Shown: piece after piece, positions 1 to 10,600 of the stretch
How the letters are laid out: each line of letters opens with the position of its first letter
How positions within the stretch are numbered: position 1 is the stretch's first letter
From: Cunninghamia lanceolata
Lineage: Eukaryota; Streptophyta; Pinopsida; Cupressales; Cupressaceae
DNA length: 64,000 nt
Reading direction: 5' to 3'
Assembly: GCA_027924645.1 (NCBI GenBank)
Contig: BSBN01000494.1
Coordinates: forward strand, 2,552,001 to 2,616,000
Position numbers and translations under genes: made by a program
Notes under the pieces: model-generated
Databases searched by the model: none
Told to the model about the DNA's origin: nothing
Seen by the model: the letters and a program-made list of their open reading frames with translations, nothing else

Positions 1-160
1 GGACCAAGTCTTATCATGACATATGAATTGAATTTAATTCACTTAAAATTGATAGTAAATGAGACTAATACATTATCACCATATGAATTAAATTTCGTTC
101 ATTTACATTTGAAGATACAAATGGGACTAATGTCTTATCACCATATAAATTGAATTAAGT
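1..160. repeat. Degenerate tandem repeat, ~61-bp unit, about 2.6 copies
   Basis: Three successive units begin at about 1, 61 and 122. Each follows the pattern GACTAAT..TTATCACCATATGAATT with scattered substitutions. The repeat is cut by the window edge, so its true extent to the left is unknown. No coding potential is seen. Confidence 0.6.
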
Positions 161-1880
161 ATAGATTTTCTTCTTACTAATGATTAATAGAATATATTGA
201 TTGTAATTTGTAAATAGAATCAAGATCTTTATTCAATCATATGGTTCAAGCATAAATATGTTATAAGAGTGTGATTTTGATGAGTTATTAAGAAAAAAAA
301 TATATTTACTTGCAATAGTAAATTTATAAAAAGACCTTAACTATGATATTTGATAATGAAAACAACCTAGTATGTGATGTCCCTTTTTCCTCTAAGGTAT
401 TATTTTATTTTCCATGGGAAAATAATTGTAATCAAATAATATTAATATGTTGGTCCTCTTTTTATTTTAAAAAATGTTAAGGACAACTTATTTATTATTA
501 TTTGCGTAGATAGTGGGCCACTTAAATGGGACAATTATGGCCATTTGGAACTCCTAAGAATATTTCAATTATTTCTCTAGGAATGGGAGTTACAATCTGA
601 ATCTAGAGAGAATCTTTAAAGGAGTTACAAACTAAATATATTCTGGATATTTAATGATGATAGAGGAAGGGAAAAAGGAAAGAAATAAATAAATTTATAA
701 AAGAGGGGAAAAAGAAAAAGGAAGATATCTAGATTTGATATTATCAATTTTTCTCAATTTCAAAGCACCTGTGTTCAAAATTCAATCCAAGGACAAAACC
801 CCTTGTGGTTGCAAATCTAAGGACAAAAACCCTTGTGATCATTGGAATTCAAGAATGAAAACTCTCAAATTCTTTGAGGTGATTCCAATTTAGGAATTAC
901 ACAGAGCTTCAATAGAATTTCCAATTTCAAAGTTCGAAGACTTTGCCTGTTTGTTGATTTTCAAAGTTCGAAGACTTTGCTCGTTTGTTGATTTTCTAGT
1001 ATTTTTTTGTGTGCTTCCTATTTAGTTTGGAATTCAACTTGTTTCAGTATTTAGTGTTGGTGTTTTTTTCAAATTGTGGAGGGGTATTTGTTATTAGCTT
1101 GTACTATTTTTTCTATATTTTTAATTACAATATTAATCAATACTATCAATTTGGATTGGATTTGTATTTCCATTTCATTAATTAATGTCATCATCTCATA
1201 TATTATTGCTATGAGTCATTGGTTTTATAAATGTTATTGCTCCATTAGTTGGAGGTATTCATTATAGTCCAAATTCATATCAATTTTGTAGGACGAGCAT
1301 CTTATTTGGGTCAATTTAAGATTAAATGGTGTTATGTCCATGAAAGATTATAATAAATTAATGTTTGAGTGTCCATGGTGTAGGATAGCAGCTACAATTT
1401 TGGAAGAATCAATAAATATGGTTTATAATTAGCTATCCATCATAGAAAAGCATCATTAAGTGAGTTTCTAGTAGCCACACCAAACTGAGCAAAGGCATTA
1501 TTCTTGAGATTGTTGTTCCAATATGAGAGTAAAGCACAACATATAATCAAAGTTATTAGGATGGAAATTTTGACTATTGGATTTATGGCTATGAATGCCA
1601 TTTATCTTGTTAAATATCAAGAAGTGTGACCTTCATTATATGAATATCAAGAGCTACTGATGGATCAAATTAATAAATTCATTGATGTCCTTAGACTTGG
1701 TCATGCATAGTTGAGATTATTTGGTAATAATTATCTTTTTAATCAATCGGCCCCTAAAAAAAATTAGTTAACAAAATCATATAGTAGTTACATGACTCGG
1801 CATGCCTTGCTCTTCTTCACTACCATACTAAGCAAAAAAATTCCCCATTTCATCTGCTTTGTGAAAAGCCACTCTTCACA
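161..1880. other. AT-rich stretch without a recognisable gene
   Basis: No conserved protein reading was found on either strand. Two small tandem duplications are visible: a 30-bp unit starting at 789 and 819 (GGACAAAA..CCCTTGTG), and a 34-bp unit at 927-960 and 961-994 (TCAAAGTTCGAAGACTTTGC). A TATA-like TTTATAAAAGAGGGG near 695 together with these motifs could belong to an old solo LTR, but no partner LTR or target duplication was identified. Confidence 0.4.
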
Positions 1881-2436
1881 ATGAAGCAAAACATGGTTAC
1901 AGAATTAGTAGATTATGAATTAATCAATGTGATTAGCATCAAACTGGTCGGCAAAGTTTGCTCTGCAATAAACATGTACAGTGGTAAAATCTTTGCCATA
2001 AAAGTGGTCAACAAGGCAAGTCACTAGGTTGTAGTGGTAGCCACTTAGGTTCAAACCCTCGCTAGGCCAAAGAGCTCATAGGCCTTGTGCCTTTGCTAGG
2101 CCAATAAGCTCACAGGTTTGAACCATCGGTTCATAGCTCCAGTTAAAAGCACTTACCAATCAAAAAAAAAGTGGTCGAGAAGGAAAAAATGTGTGAACAA
2201 GACAGGAACAAAGTCGATAGAGAAATCACTGCCATGTTATGGCTCAAGCATCCAAACATAATCTACCTCTGCAACGTATTTGTAACCCACAAAAAATATA
2301 CTTGATAATGGAATACGCCGGCAGAGGACACATATGGAAAACAGTTAGAAAATTAAACTAGGATTCGGTTCGGAAATACTTTCGGCAACTAATTAGTGCC
2401 ATGGATTACTGTCATAGCAAGGGAAATATTTCCAGT
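1881..2436 (+). pseudogene. CIPK/SnRK3-like Ser/Thr protein kinase fragment, disrupted
   Basis: From the ATG at 1881 the reading gives a kinase N-lobe: VDYELINV, a degenerate glycine-rich loop (LVGKVCSA), then GKIFAIKVVNK with the ATP-binding lysine. A 150-bp insertion interrupts the frame at 2017. It resumes at 2171 with VVEKEKM, VDREITAMLWLKHPNI (the alphaC-helix Glu region) and, after a one-base deletion in an A-run near 2296, IYLIMEYAGRGHIW (hinge) and RKYFRQLISAMDYCHSKG (helix E, just before the expected HRD loop). There is also an in-frame TAG before DSVRKYF. The pattern KVDREI..LKHPNI..YFRQLI.A.DYCHS is typical of plant CBL-interacting/SnRK3 kinases. The C-lobe and NAF domain are absent. 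A dead kinase fragment is certain; the subfamily is inferred. Confidence 0.8.
2017..2166 (+). mobile_element. SINE-like tRNA-derived insertion with target duplication
   Basis: This 150-bp segment splits the kinase reading at FAIKVV. It is flanked by near-identical 17-bp direct repeats, AAAAGTGGTC.A.AAGG, at 2000-2016 and 2167-2183 (two mismatches), as expected for L1-type target-primed insertion. Near its 5' end it has a tRNA-like TAGTGGTAG (A-box-like) and GGTTCAAACCC at 2048-2058 (B-box-like), and it ends in CAATC plus an A-run. Inside, GCTAGGCCAA.AAGCTCA is duplicated (about 2061 and 2095), and GGTTTGAACC reappears inverted at about 2115. A SINE is the simplest reading; the exact family is not recognised. 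Confidence 0.7.
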
Positions 2437-2928
2437 TGTTTTTATTTATGATATTTGATTTTCTAACTATTGTTTTCATTAGCTTGATAGTTACGGCCAG
2501 TTCTGCAGCAGATAGAGGAAACTGCAGCTCTAGTTTAGATATATTCCATTAACAACTATGTCAGATGTATTATTGTGAATCCTTAGCCAAAGAAACAGTA
2601 TTATAGATACCCATGCCCATATTCTAAAACTGGATTACCCTATGAAGAGGATCCTCAAATAAAGTCGTGGAGCTCCTCTACAGTTAATGCAACACAAAAC
2701 AAGACCAACGAATTAGAGATCACACTTGAGAAGGATCAAACCAGGGATGATGCTGGGAAAGGTGAAAAGGTGGTTTACAATGTTCTCCCCAAGGGTAGCA
2801 TTACACCTTCATGGCCAAGGCCCAAATGAAATGTAGTGGTCAATGGCCAAGGCCTTTCCAGATCCATGCCTCCAAGGCATGACCAAAGTGTTAGCAATAA
2901 ACGTATCCTGGGCTCTGCCCTGAGTAAA
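2437..2928. other. No gene recognised
   Basis: Mixed-composition sequence between the kinase fragment and a small tandem repeat. The 2640-2830 part is less AT-rich and contains short open stretches, but no family could be identified in any frame. Confidence 0.4.
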
Positions 2929-3000
2929 GGAGGAGATGGCCATTAGAGCAGTGGAGGAGCTGGTCATTAGAACAAGGGAGGAGCTGGTCATTACAATAGA
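2929..3000. repeat. 24-bp tandem repeat, three copies
   Basis: Exact 24-bp spacing (2929, 2953, 2977) of GGAGGAGCTGGTCATTA-type units; the first copy differs at a few positions. The unit length is divisible by three, so open frames across it are not evidence of coding. Confidence 0.8.
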
Positions 3001-3194
3001 GGTCTGACACTAGACAATAAATAGTCCATACGTTATTTATAACGGTAAACAACTACTAATATAATATAATTGTATCTTAAATTTTGTTTATGTATGGAAC
3101 TTGATCATATGGTTTTTTTTTTATAATTTTTAGGTAAAATGAAGGTTCGATCTTATAGAGAATATAATGAGGGAAGCCATACAAACAAATTGAG

Positions 3195-3284
3195 ATGCAC
3201 CCCATTTTCAGTGCCCCAAAACCTACAGATGTGATGGAATTTTATGTTATTATTTACAGACATTAATCAATGAAGGGGGTGCAC
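3195..3284. mobile_element. Small inverted-repeat element, copy 1 (90 bp)
   Basis: Begins ATGCACCCC and ends GGGGGTGCAC, so the ends form an imperfect terminal inverted repeat. A second 90-bp copy lies at 3461-3550 with the same ends and about 85-90% identity by eye. The size and foldback ends suggest a very short MITE-like element. The target duplication is not clear. Confidence 0.5.
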
Positions 3285-3460
3285 AGAAGAGATCAATTGT
3301 CTATAAATGTTTTTTAATTTTTATGTTGCAAGGGTTTCCCTTAACAAGTCCTCTAGATCAATATATATTTAGCAAGAAATTGCTTGTAAAGCTATCGATC
3401 ACTTATTATTCTTCTTTTTCGCCCCTTGTTCTAGATTCTAAATATGAGTATAAAATTGGG

Positions 3461-3550
3461 ATGCACCCCAGTTTCAATGCCCTGAAACGTATAGATATGA
3501 TGGAATTTTATGATATTATTTGTAGACATTAATCAATGAAGGGGGTGCAC
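3461..3550. mobile_element. Small inverted-repeat element, copy 2 (90 bp)
   Basis: Second copy of the 90-bp element at 3195-3284, in the same orientation, with the same ATGCACCCC..GGGGGTGCAC ends and identical length. Both lie immediately upstream of the GDSL lipase fragment. Confidence 0.5.
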
Positions 3551-3612
3551 AAAAGATTTTAATTTAAAACAATCTTCCTATTGGTTGTTCACCTTCTATC
3601 TTTCTGTAATAG

Positions 3613-4041
3613 ATGTTGAGTTGGATGATATGGGATGTTTGAAGAACTACAATAAATTCTCATAGAGAAGCAACATGATTTTTAAACAAATGGTAGAGGC
3701 ACTACAAACAAAGCATCCAAACATTTCAATAGTCTTTGCAGATTATTATAATGTAACCCTTACAATTTTGAAGGATCCATTGTCTAATGGTAGGGAAGAT
3801 AGGATCTGATTTTTAACTGTTCATGTTCTGCAATTTGAACATAACTTTGAATTTATATATGTTGACTTAATTATTAAACTAAGAGTTTGAATTGTGCAGG
3901 ATTATAATCATAGGTTCTCCAAATGTGTTGTGTATATGGTGGACTCTACAATTTTAGTTTACTTCACATGTGGTGTTGGAGCAGGATCATATCCTAATCC
4001 TTAAAAATGTTTTAATTGGGATGGAGTTCATTTAACAAAGA
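3613..4041 (+). pseudogene. GDSL esterase/lipase fragment (C-terminal part), disrupted
   Basis: After a plausible acceptor (TTTCTGTAATAG, ending 3612) the reading is DDMGCLKNYNKFS, an in-frame TAG, then QMVEALQTKHPNISIVFADYYN and TLTILKDPLSNG. This follows the plant GDSL lipase pattern (GCL..YN.fs, HP...I.yADYYN, ilk.P...G). A likely donor (GGTAGGG) ends this exon near 3793, and a TTGTGCAG acceptor lies near 3898. The second part contains GSYPNP and FNWDGVHLTK, which is block V carrying the catalytic Asp and His. The N-terminal GDS block with the nucleophilic Ser is missing, and stops occur in both parts. Such enzymes are usually secreted acyl hydrolases; this copy cannot be functional. Confidence 0.85.
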
Positions 4042-4162
4042 TCACAAGCCCCCCATTTAATTTTACTTTTAAGAATTGTTAGTTTAGTTATTTCAATGTA
4101 CTATCAACAAAGGTGTTTGAACTCGGTGTTCAATTTTGTATGAAAATGTGGTTAATCTTTTT

Positions 4163-4165
<3 letters not shown>

Positions 4166-4205
<40 letters not shown>
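4166..4205. repeat. (AT)n microsatellite
   Basis: An uninterrupted AT dinucleotide run of about 40 bp. Confidence 0.95.
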
Positions 4206-4210
<5 letters not shown>

Positions 4211-4430
4211 TATTTATCCCACTCTCATCTAATGCCTAAATTTGATGGTGGATATGTCAAATAAATTTTTTGTGATAATCATTTAAAGTGATCCTTTAAA
4301 CGCTAAGACAATTTATTAAAAAAAACATATTGTAAAGGAAAATAAACTTTCTTTAGGTGTAATTTAGGCTAATCAAATAATATGCATATACATAAGTACT
4401 TAAATTAAATTGGCAAAGATCTTGAACTCC

Positions 4431-4563
4431 AACACAACCAATAAAGAAAGGAGGCCCTACTTCTAAAAATGGCACAAGCTATAAGAATGATGCACATGGG
4501 AGTGGTACATAGCTATTCATTTATCCATTCAATGCAAGTATTCCAAATGTTGCACAAGGCTCC
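4431..4563. repeat. Flank of large repeat unit, copy 1
   Basis: The segment around AGCTATAAGAATGATG and TTCATTTATCCATTCAATGC recurs at 19251-19371 with high similarity. In both places it precedes a degenerate TTAGGG array by a few hundred bases. It therefore marks the left end of a repeated unit that contains the array. The ORFs across it are not conserved between the two copies. Confidence 0.75.
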
Positions 4564-4837
4564 ATATTCAAACAAAGTGCGCCATAGAAAGAAGGCGAGA
4601 CCTACCATTTCAACACAACCAAGGAAGAATTCAAAGTGCAAGCCTCTTGGTGTTACTACATAGCCATAGTTCAAAATAATGATGTAAAGGTTACAAGGAG
4701 TGGCAACTTCAAGAACCTCAATATGGAGCTCTAAAATCCAAGACCTGGAGTCTCCTAGAATACCCATTGTCCAATATCTATTTTCATCCAACATATTTGT
4801 ATCATTATGCATTGTGATTTCATTTATCACTCGATTA

Positions 4838-7310
4838 GAGTTAGGGTTAAAATTAGAATTACAATTAAGATTAGAATTAATGTAGGGTAATAATTAGGGT
4901 TAGATTTAGGGTTAGGGTTAGAATTATGGTTAGGAATAAAATTAGTGTTAGGATTATAAGTAGGGTTAGAATTAGATTTAGGGTTAGGGTTATAATTAGG
5001 GTTAGGGTTGGATTAGGGTTACATTTAGGGTTAGGGTTAGAATTAGGTTAGGGTTAGGATTAGAATTAGAGTTAGAATTAGGTTTAGGGTTAGGGCTAAA
5101 ATTAAGATTAGGATTAGGGTCAAGGTTACAATTAGGGTTAGAATTAGAATTAGCGTTAGTGTTAGGGTTAGGGATAACATTAGAATTAGGGTTATATTAG
5201 GGTTATGTTTAGGGTTAACATTAGAATTATATTTAGAATTAGGTTTAGGGTTAAGGTTAGAAATAAGACTAGAAATAAGGTTTGAAGTATGGTTAGAATT
5301 AGAATTAGGATTTGAATCAGGGTTAGGGTTAGGGTTAGGGTTTGAATTAGGGTTAAGGTTAAGATTAGGGTTATGTCTAGAATTAGGGTTAGGGTTTGGG
5401 TTAGAATTACAATAAGGATTGAAATTAGGATTGGGTTTAGATTAGGGTTACATTTAGGGTTAGGGTTAGAATTAGGTTAGGGTTAGGATTAGAATTAGAG
5501 TTAGAATTAGGTTAGGGTTAGGATTAGAATTAGAGTTAGAATTAGGTTTAGGGTTAGGGCTAAAATTAGGATTAACATTAGGGTTAGGGTTACAATTAGG
5601 ATTAGAATTAGAATTAGGGTTAGTGTTAGGGTTAGGGTTAATGTTAGAATTAGGGTTAGATTAGGGTTATGTTTGGGGTAATATTAGAATTATATTTAGA
5701 ATTAGGCTTAGGGTTAAGGTTAGAAATAAGATCTAGAATTAGGGTTTAAAGTATGGTTAGAATTAGAATTATGATTAGAATCAGGCTCAGGGTTAGGGTT
5801 AGGGTTAGGTTTTGAATTAGGGTTAAGGTTAAGGTTAGGGTTAGGTCTAGAATTAGGGTTAGGCTTTGGGTTAGAATTACAATAAAGATTGAAATTAGGG
5901 TTATGGTTTGAATAAGGATTAGGGTTAGCATTAGGGTTAAAAGTAAATTTAGGGTTAGAATTAGGCTGAGAATTAGAATTATGATTAGGGTTAGAAATAT
6001 GGTAAAAATTAGATTTAGGATTAGGGTGAGAATTAGGGTTATGTTTACAGTGAGGGTTAGGGTTAGAATTAGGTATAGAATTAAGGTTTAAAGTAGGGTT
6101 TGAATTAATAATAGAGCCAGGGTTAGGGTTAGGATCAAACATTTCAAGATTAGTGTTCAGATTAGGGTTAAGGTTAGAATTAGGATTAGGGTTAAGATTA
6201 GAATTAGAATTAGGGTTATAATTAAAATTATGATTAAAATTAGGGTTAGGGTTAGGTTACAATTAAGGTTCAGTTTAGGGTTAGGATTAAGATTAGAATT
6301 AGGGTTAGGGTTATAATTAGGGTTTGTGTTAACCATACAATTAGGGTTAGGGTTAGAATTATGGTCTTTGTTAGGATTTGAATTAGATTTAGTGTTAGTG
6401 TCAGGGTTAGAGTTAGTGTTAGTGTTAGGGTTATGGTTAAGGTTATAATTAGAATTTGTCTTAGGCTTAGACTTCAATTAGAATTAGGGTTTTAGTTAGA
6501 ATTACAACATAAATTAGGAATTAGGGATAAAATTATGGTTAGAATTATAGATAGGGTTAGAACAAGGGTTCCATTTAGGCTTATGATTAGGGTTAGATTT
6601 AGGGTCAAGGTTCAAGTTAGGATTAGAATTATAATTAGGGTTAGAATTAGAATGAAGGTTAGTATTAGAGTTATTGTTAGAATTAGGGTTATGGTTAGGG
6701 TTAGAATTAAGGTTGGTCACTATTAGAATTGGGGTAAGAATTAGAGTTACAGTTAGGGTTAGGATTAAAATTAGAGTTAGGGTTAGAGTTATAATTAGGG
6801 TTAAGGTTAGTATTAAGGTTAGGTTTAGGGTTTGAATTAGAGTTAGGGTTAGGGTTAGGGTTAGAGCTATGCTTAGCATTAGAATAAAGGTTAGGGTTAA
6901 GGTTATGATTACAATCAGGGTTAAGGTTAGGGTTAGGGTTACAATTAGGGTTGGGGTTGGGGTTATAGTTAGAATTAGGGTTAGGACTATAATTATGGTT
7001 AATGGTAGAATTACATTTAGGGTTAGGGTTACAATTATTGTTAAGGTTAGTACTAAGGTTAGGGTTAGAATAACAGTTAATGCTAGAATTACAGTTAGAA
7101 TTAGGGTTACGACTATACTTAGGGTTAATGTTAGAATTAGGGTTAGGTTTAAAATTAGAACTGGGGTAAGAATTAGAGTTACGGTTATGGTTAGGGTTAG
7201 ATTAGAGTTAGGATTATAGTTATAATTAGGGTTAGGTGTTTAATTACGATTAGGGTCAAGGTTAGGGTTAAAATTAGAGCTATGTTTAGGGTTAGAATAA
7301 TGGTTGATAT
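4838..7310 (+). repeat. Degenerate TTAGGG-type hexamer array 1 (telomere-like)
   Basis: About 2.5 kb of hexamers, mostly TTAGGG, TTAGAA, TTAAGG and ATTAGG variants, with the G-rich strand on +. Short pure TTAGGG runs occur (for example 5318-5340). A higher-order pattern is visible: about 430-460 bp starting near 5013 is repeated from about 5446, with the same order of variants (GTTACATTTAGGG ... TTTGAATTAGGG ... ATTACAATAA). Long ORFs of Asn-Pro, Leu-Thr or Arg-Val dipeptides on both strands arise only because six is a multiple of three. The family resembles telomere repeats but is too degenerate to be an active telomere, and plant telomeres are normally TTTAGGG. Confidence 0.95.
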
Positions 7311-7475
7311 ATTATTATAATTATAAAATATAATATATAATTATTATAATATTACGTATTAGAATTATATATATATATATATTATAAAATTATATATTTT
7401 AATATAGGTATATCATATATTTTTTGATATAATATAATATATAATTACAATTATTATATAATATATTATAATAAT
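7311..7475. repeat. AT-rich tail of repeat unit 1 (left part)
   Basis: Almost pure A/T with short TATA and ATTATAAT runs. It continues at 15928 on the other side of the LTR retrotransposon. A similar AT-rich tail follows array 2 at about 24936-25200, so it is part of the repeated unit. Confidence 0.7.
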
Positions 7476-7666
7476 TGTTGGCATAATAACAATAGTGTTA
7501 CATTGTTAGAGTTTGGTATTAGTTTTTTAACTACCACCGGTTATTAGTAGTTATCTGGTTATGAGTAGTTATGTTCGGTTACATATAACCAGACTCCCCT
7601 CATAGTTTATATACATGGTTTTGTATCTACATATCATCGAATCGATAAATAGTTTAATTTACTTCA
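7476..7666 (+). repeat. 5' LTR of E1
   Basis: 191 bp, TG...CA ends, about 92% similar to 15741-15927. It contains GTTATTAGTAGTTATCTGG and ends ATAAATAGTTTAATTTACTTCA-like sequence immediately before the primer site. Confidence 0.93.
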
Positions 7667-7668
7667 TA

Positions 7669-7680
7669 TGGTATCAGAGC
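7669..7680 (+). other. Primer binding site of E1
   Basis: TGGTATCAGAGC, two bases after the LTR, is the canonical plant initiator-methionine tRNA complement used by many LTR retrotransposons. Confidence 0.95.
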
Positions 7681-10600
7681 TATGGTGTTGTTGATCTGGC
7701 CTACGTGAGGATCTTGTGTATGGCACTGGAGTCTGCAATGTGAAGGAGCCTAGATCTCCCGTGTATCATGGAGTTGTCTATAGAGGAAGACGCTAAGTTC
7801 TCAATAAAAGGAAGTTGAATCCAATAATGGAGTATTTGAAAAGGAGCAAGTTTATTCCCGTGCCTATATGTTAAAAATTGGAGATTGAAGAATTAAATAG
7901 TGGCGTCTGGTGGAAGCCCGTTAAGTGTTTCAACATAGGAAAAAATAAGACAGCGCCTGTTGGAAACAATATCTATTGTAGCCTATAGCCTCTCAATGCA
8001 GTCTTAGAATCTGAGTGGAATTTGGAAGCATAGACAAGGCGTGTGAAGAATTATTAGGGCACAATGACTCCAAGGCAATGCAATATACTTGCTGAAGGAC
8101 ATTATAAATGAGTGGATGAGATAGAGAAATATTCTGAAGATTATAATAATTAATTTTCCAATGTGCCATTGATATAAGTGATCTGCTTGAAAAAGGTATG
8201 GGTATTGTTTTATTTTTATGGTCAAGCTGTGATACCTTGTCATGCAACCCTAGAGTGTTAGTCTAACAAGAGCAAAAGTAATTATTTTTTTTATTGAAGC
8301 AAGAAGAAGTATTAATCCATAAATACAATTACACTATTAAGAACGTTAAATGAAATGTATAGCTAACACCTCTAGGGAACATAACTGCAATATAAAACAT
8401 ACAATTTTAACGATACCAGTGATATACATTATAATACAACAGCAGAGAATTTACATCATTCATTAGCAAAGATGAACAGTTACATAAGATCATTTACAAG
8501 ATTACAAGCTTGAAGACCAATTACATCAGTTTACAAAGAGTACAATTATGAAAGTTTACAATGACTTGAAGATGAAAAGCAAACTGGAATTGGAACACTC
8601 CTGCTCTGATCTCAAACTGGACATCTGAGAAAACCAATGGATAGCTCTACCTCCTAACCATGTGGAACCTTGAGGTCCACCCCACCGAGCTAGGAGATAA
8701 CAATGAGGTTTTGCTAGGCCAAGGTTATAACCATGAATGCAACACAACAAGATACAGACTCCATGCAAACAAGATAATTCTCACCAAAACAAGACAAATC
8801 AAATCATCAAGATAAGTTCAACCATCAAGACAAGACAGTACTCCAGAGGCATCAACAAAAGATAACAGGAAGTAACTAGACTACAATAGGGAGAGTGTCA
8901 TCGCATGGTCCTAGCATGGGTTACCAGGCTATCTCTCTCTAAAAGTTGACCCCCATCTATGGTTACCCTGACAGCCTCTCTCTAGGCACCGGCCCCATAG
9001 GGTGACACATGCAGAGTTGACACATCCTCCATGAAGACAAGGAGGTTGACCTTGCCAACTAGGCCTTCTCATCCCATCCTTAGCCTATGAGAGCACTCAA
9101 GGCATGGGTGAGGCATCATTCTTATCTTGTTATGTGAATTTCTACCCAACCCACCTAAATAAATTATCAAGTTATCACTTTACTTACAACTTCCATGGGG
9201 TTACCCAGGCATCCACCTTGGCACCAGCCCCACCATGAAAGCCACTCTCCTACAAACAATTAGTACCCCTAACCAAAATCTAGAACCAATAACATGCATG
9301 GACAAGGGATTAAAAGGCTTCTATCTTTTCACCAACCAATACATTACATAGACCAATTTAAATCCAAAATCTCAACCGCTAGACTTACCCTTGTCCATTT
9401 CAAAATCCCAATCAGATAAAACATTTAATCAACAATTTTCAAATTCAAGGTAATAATCTTTCCCCATGCACATCACCAATACATCCTTGCCACAAAATCA
9501 TACTGAATTTCAAGGTAAAAATCCTCTGGAGCTAAAAGATTTCAACACAAATATCAAGAGGCTACTATCCAAAGCATGACGCTCAACAACCTTAAACTCC
9601 CCTGAAACTAACATGGTCACCAATTATAACAACAAGACTCAAAACCAAAATAAATGCAATGACCCAATTACATCGATAAAGCACCTCGGTTTAAAACTAG
9701 CAATATACAACAAAGAATATATATATAAGGTTACTAACAACATTAGATGATTCTATCCCAACCATGTGTGACATAAAGGTTCGTAAGATAGATTTAAAAC
9801 TAAACATACGTTAAATACTAACCCCTTTATTTCATCAATGATCATACATCAGAGAACACGATGCAAGAGAATGAGTTTACTAGTCAATAACATAAAAGTA
9901 CATTATATTTAATGCAAGAATCTGCCTTAATATGAATCTCTATCTACCTAATTTGATATAAGCTTGATATTTGACAAAACGCTAGGACCATTTTACATAA
10001 AGAGAAGAAATATAACCTATACACCAGCTTTCTACAATGCTCAAGATATAAGTAAAAGATGAATAATGGCAATTAAAGAGAATGCCAAATCTTGCATTAT
10101 CTAATGCAAGGGATAAAAGACTATTTTTACCTACTTCAACCTCGATAAATTACTTAGAAACTAATCCATAACTTCTAATGCCAAAACAACTAAGAGCAAC
10201 TTAATCCTAATATACCTTGATTAAGGTAATAAAGAAAATATATTAAATAAACTCATTAGACAATTAGTTAGCTCGTCACATAGAAAATAGAATGAATTCA
10301 AACTTTCAAAGAGTATAAATAAGATCAATAAAATGTTTCCGTAACTGACTAGAGCATTATCAACTAGAACATCACCTATTCATTATCTTGCTCAAATTTA
10401 CAAAACCATCATTTGTTATAAAGAAAACATTCTTTCCACTTCGTAGATTTCTATTTTACCTAAGTAAAGAAATTAATAAGGGATCTTCCTACGAATAATT
10501 TTATCAATTTACATCTAATATAACCATAATATTCCAATTCACAGAAAATTAGAACCAATGTATGGCTAAGAAAATTTATCATATCTAAACAAATCTAACA

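Noticed and set aside
475..1015. Possible solo LTR (TGTTAAGGAC start, TATA-like box)
   Set aside because: No second LTR, no target duplication and no primer site could be shown.
5720..7219. Several 100-140-codon frames of Asn-Pro, Leu-Thr or Arg-Val dipeptides
   Set aside because: Same hexamer artefact in array 1, on both strands and overlapping each other.
4838..7310. True chromosome end or active telomere
   Set aside because: Units are heavily degenerate with unique sequence on both sides and higher-order duplication, so the array is interstitial.
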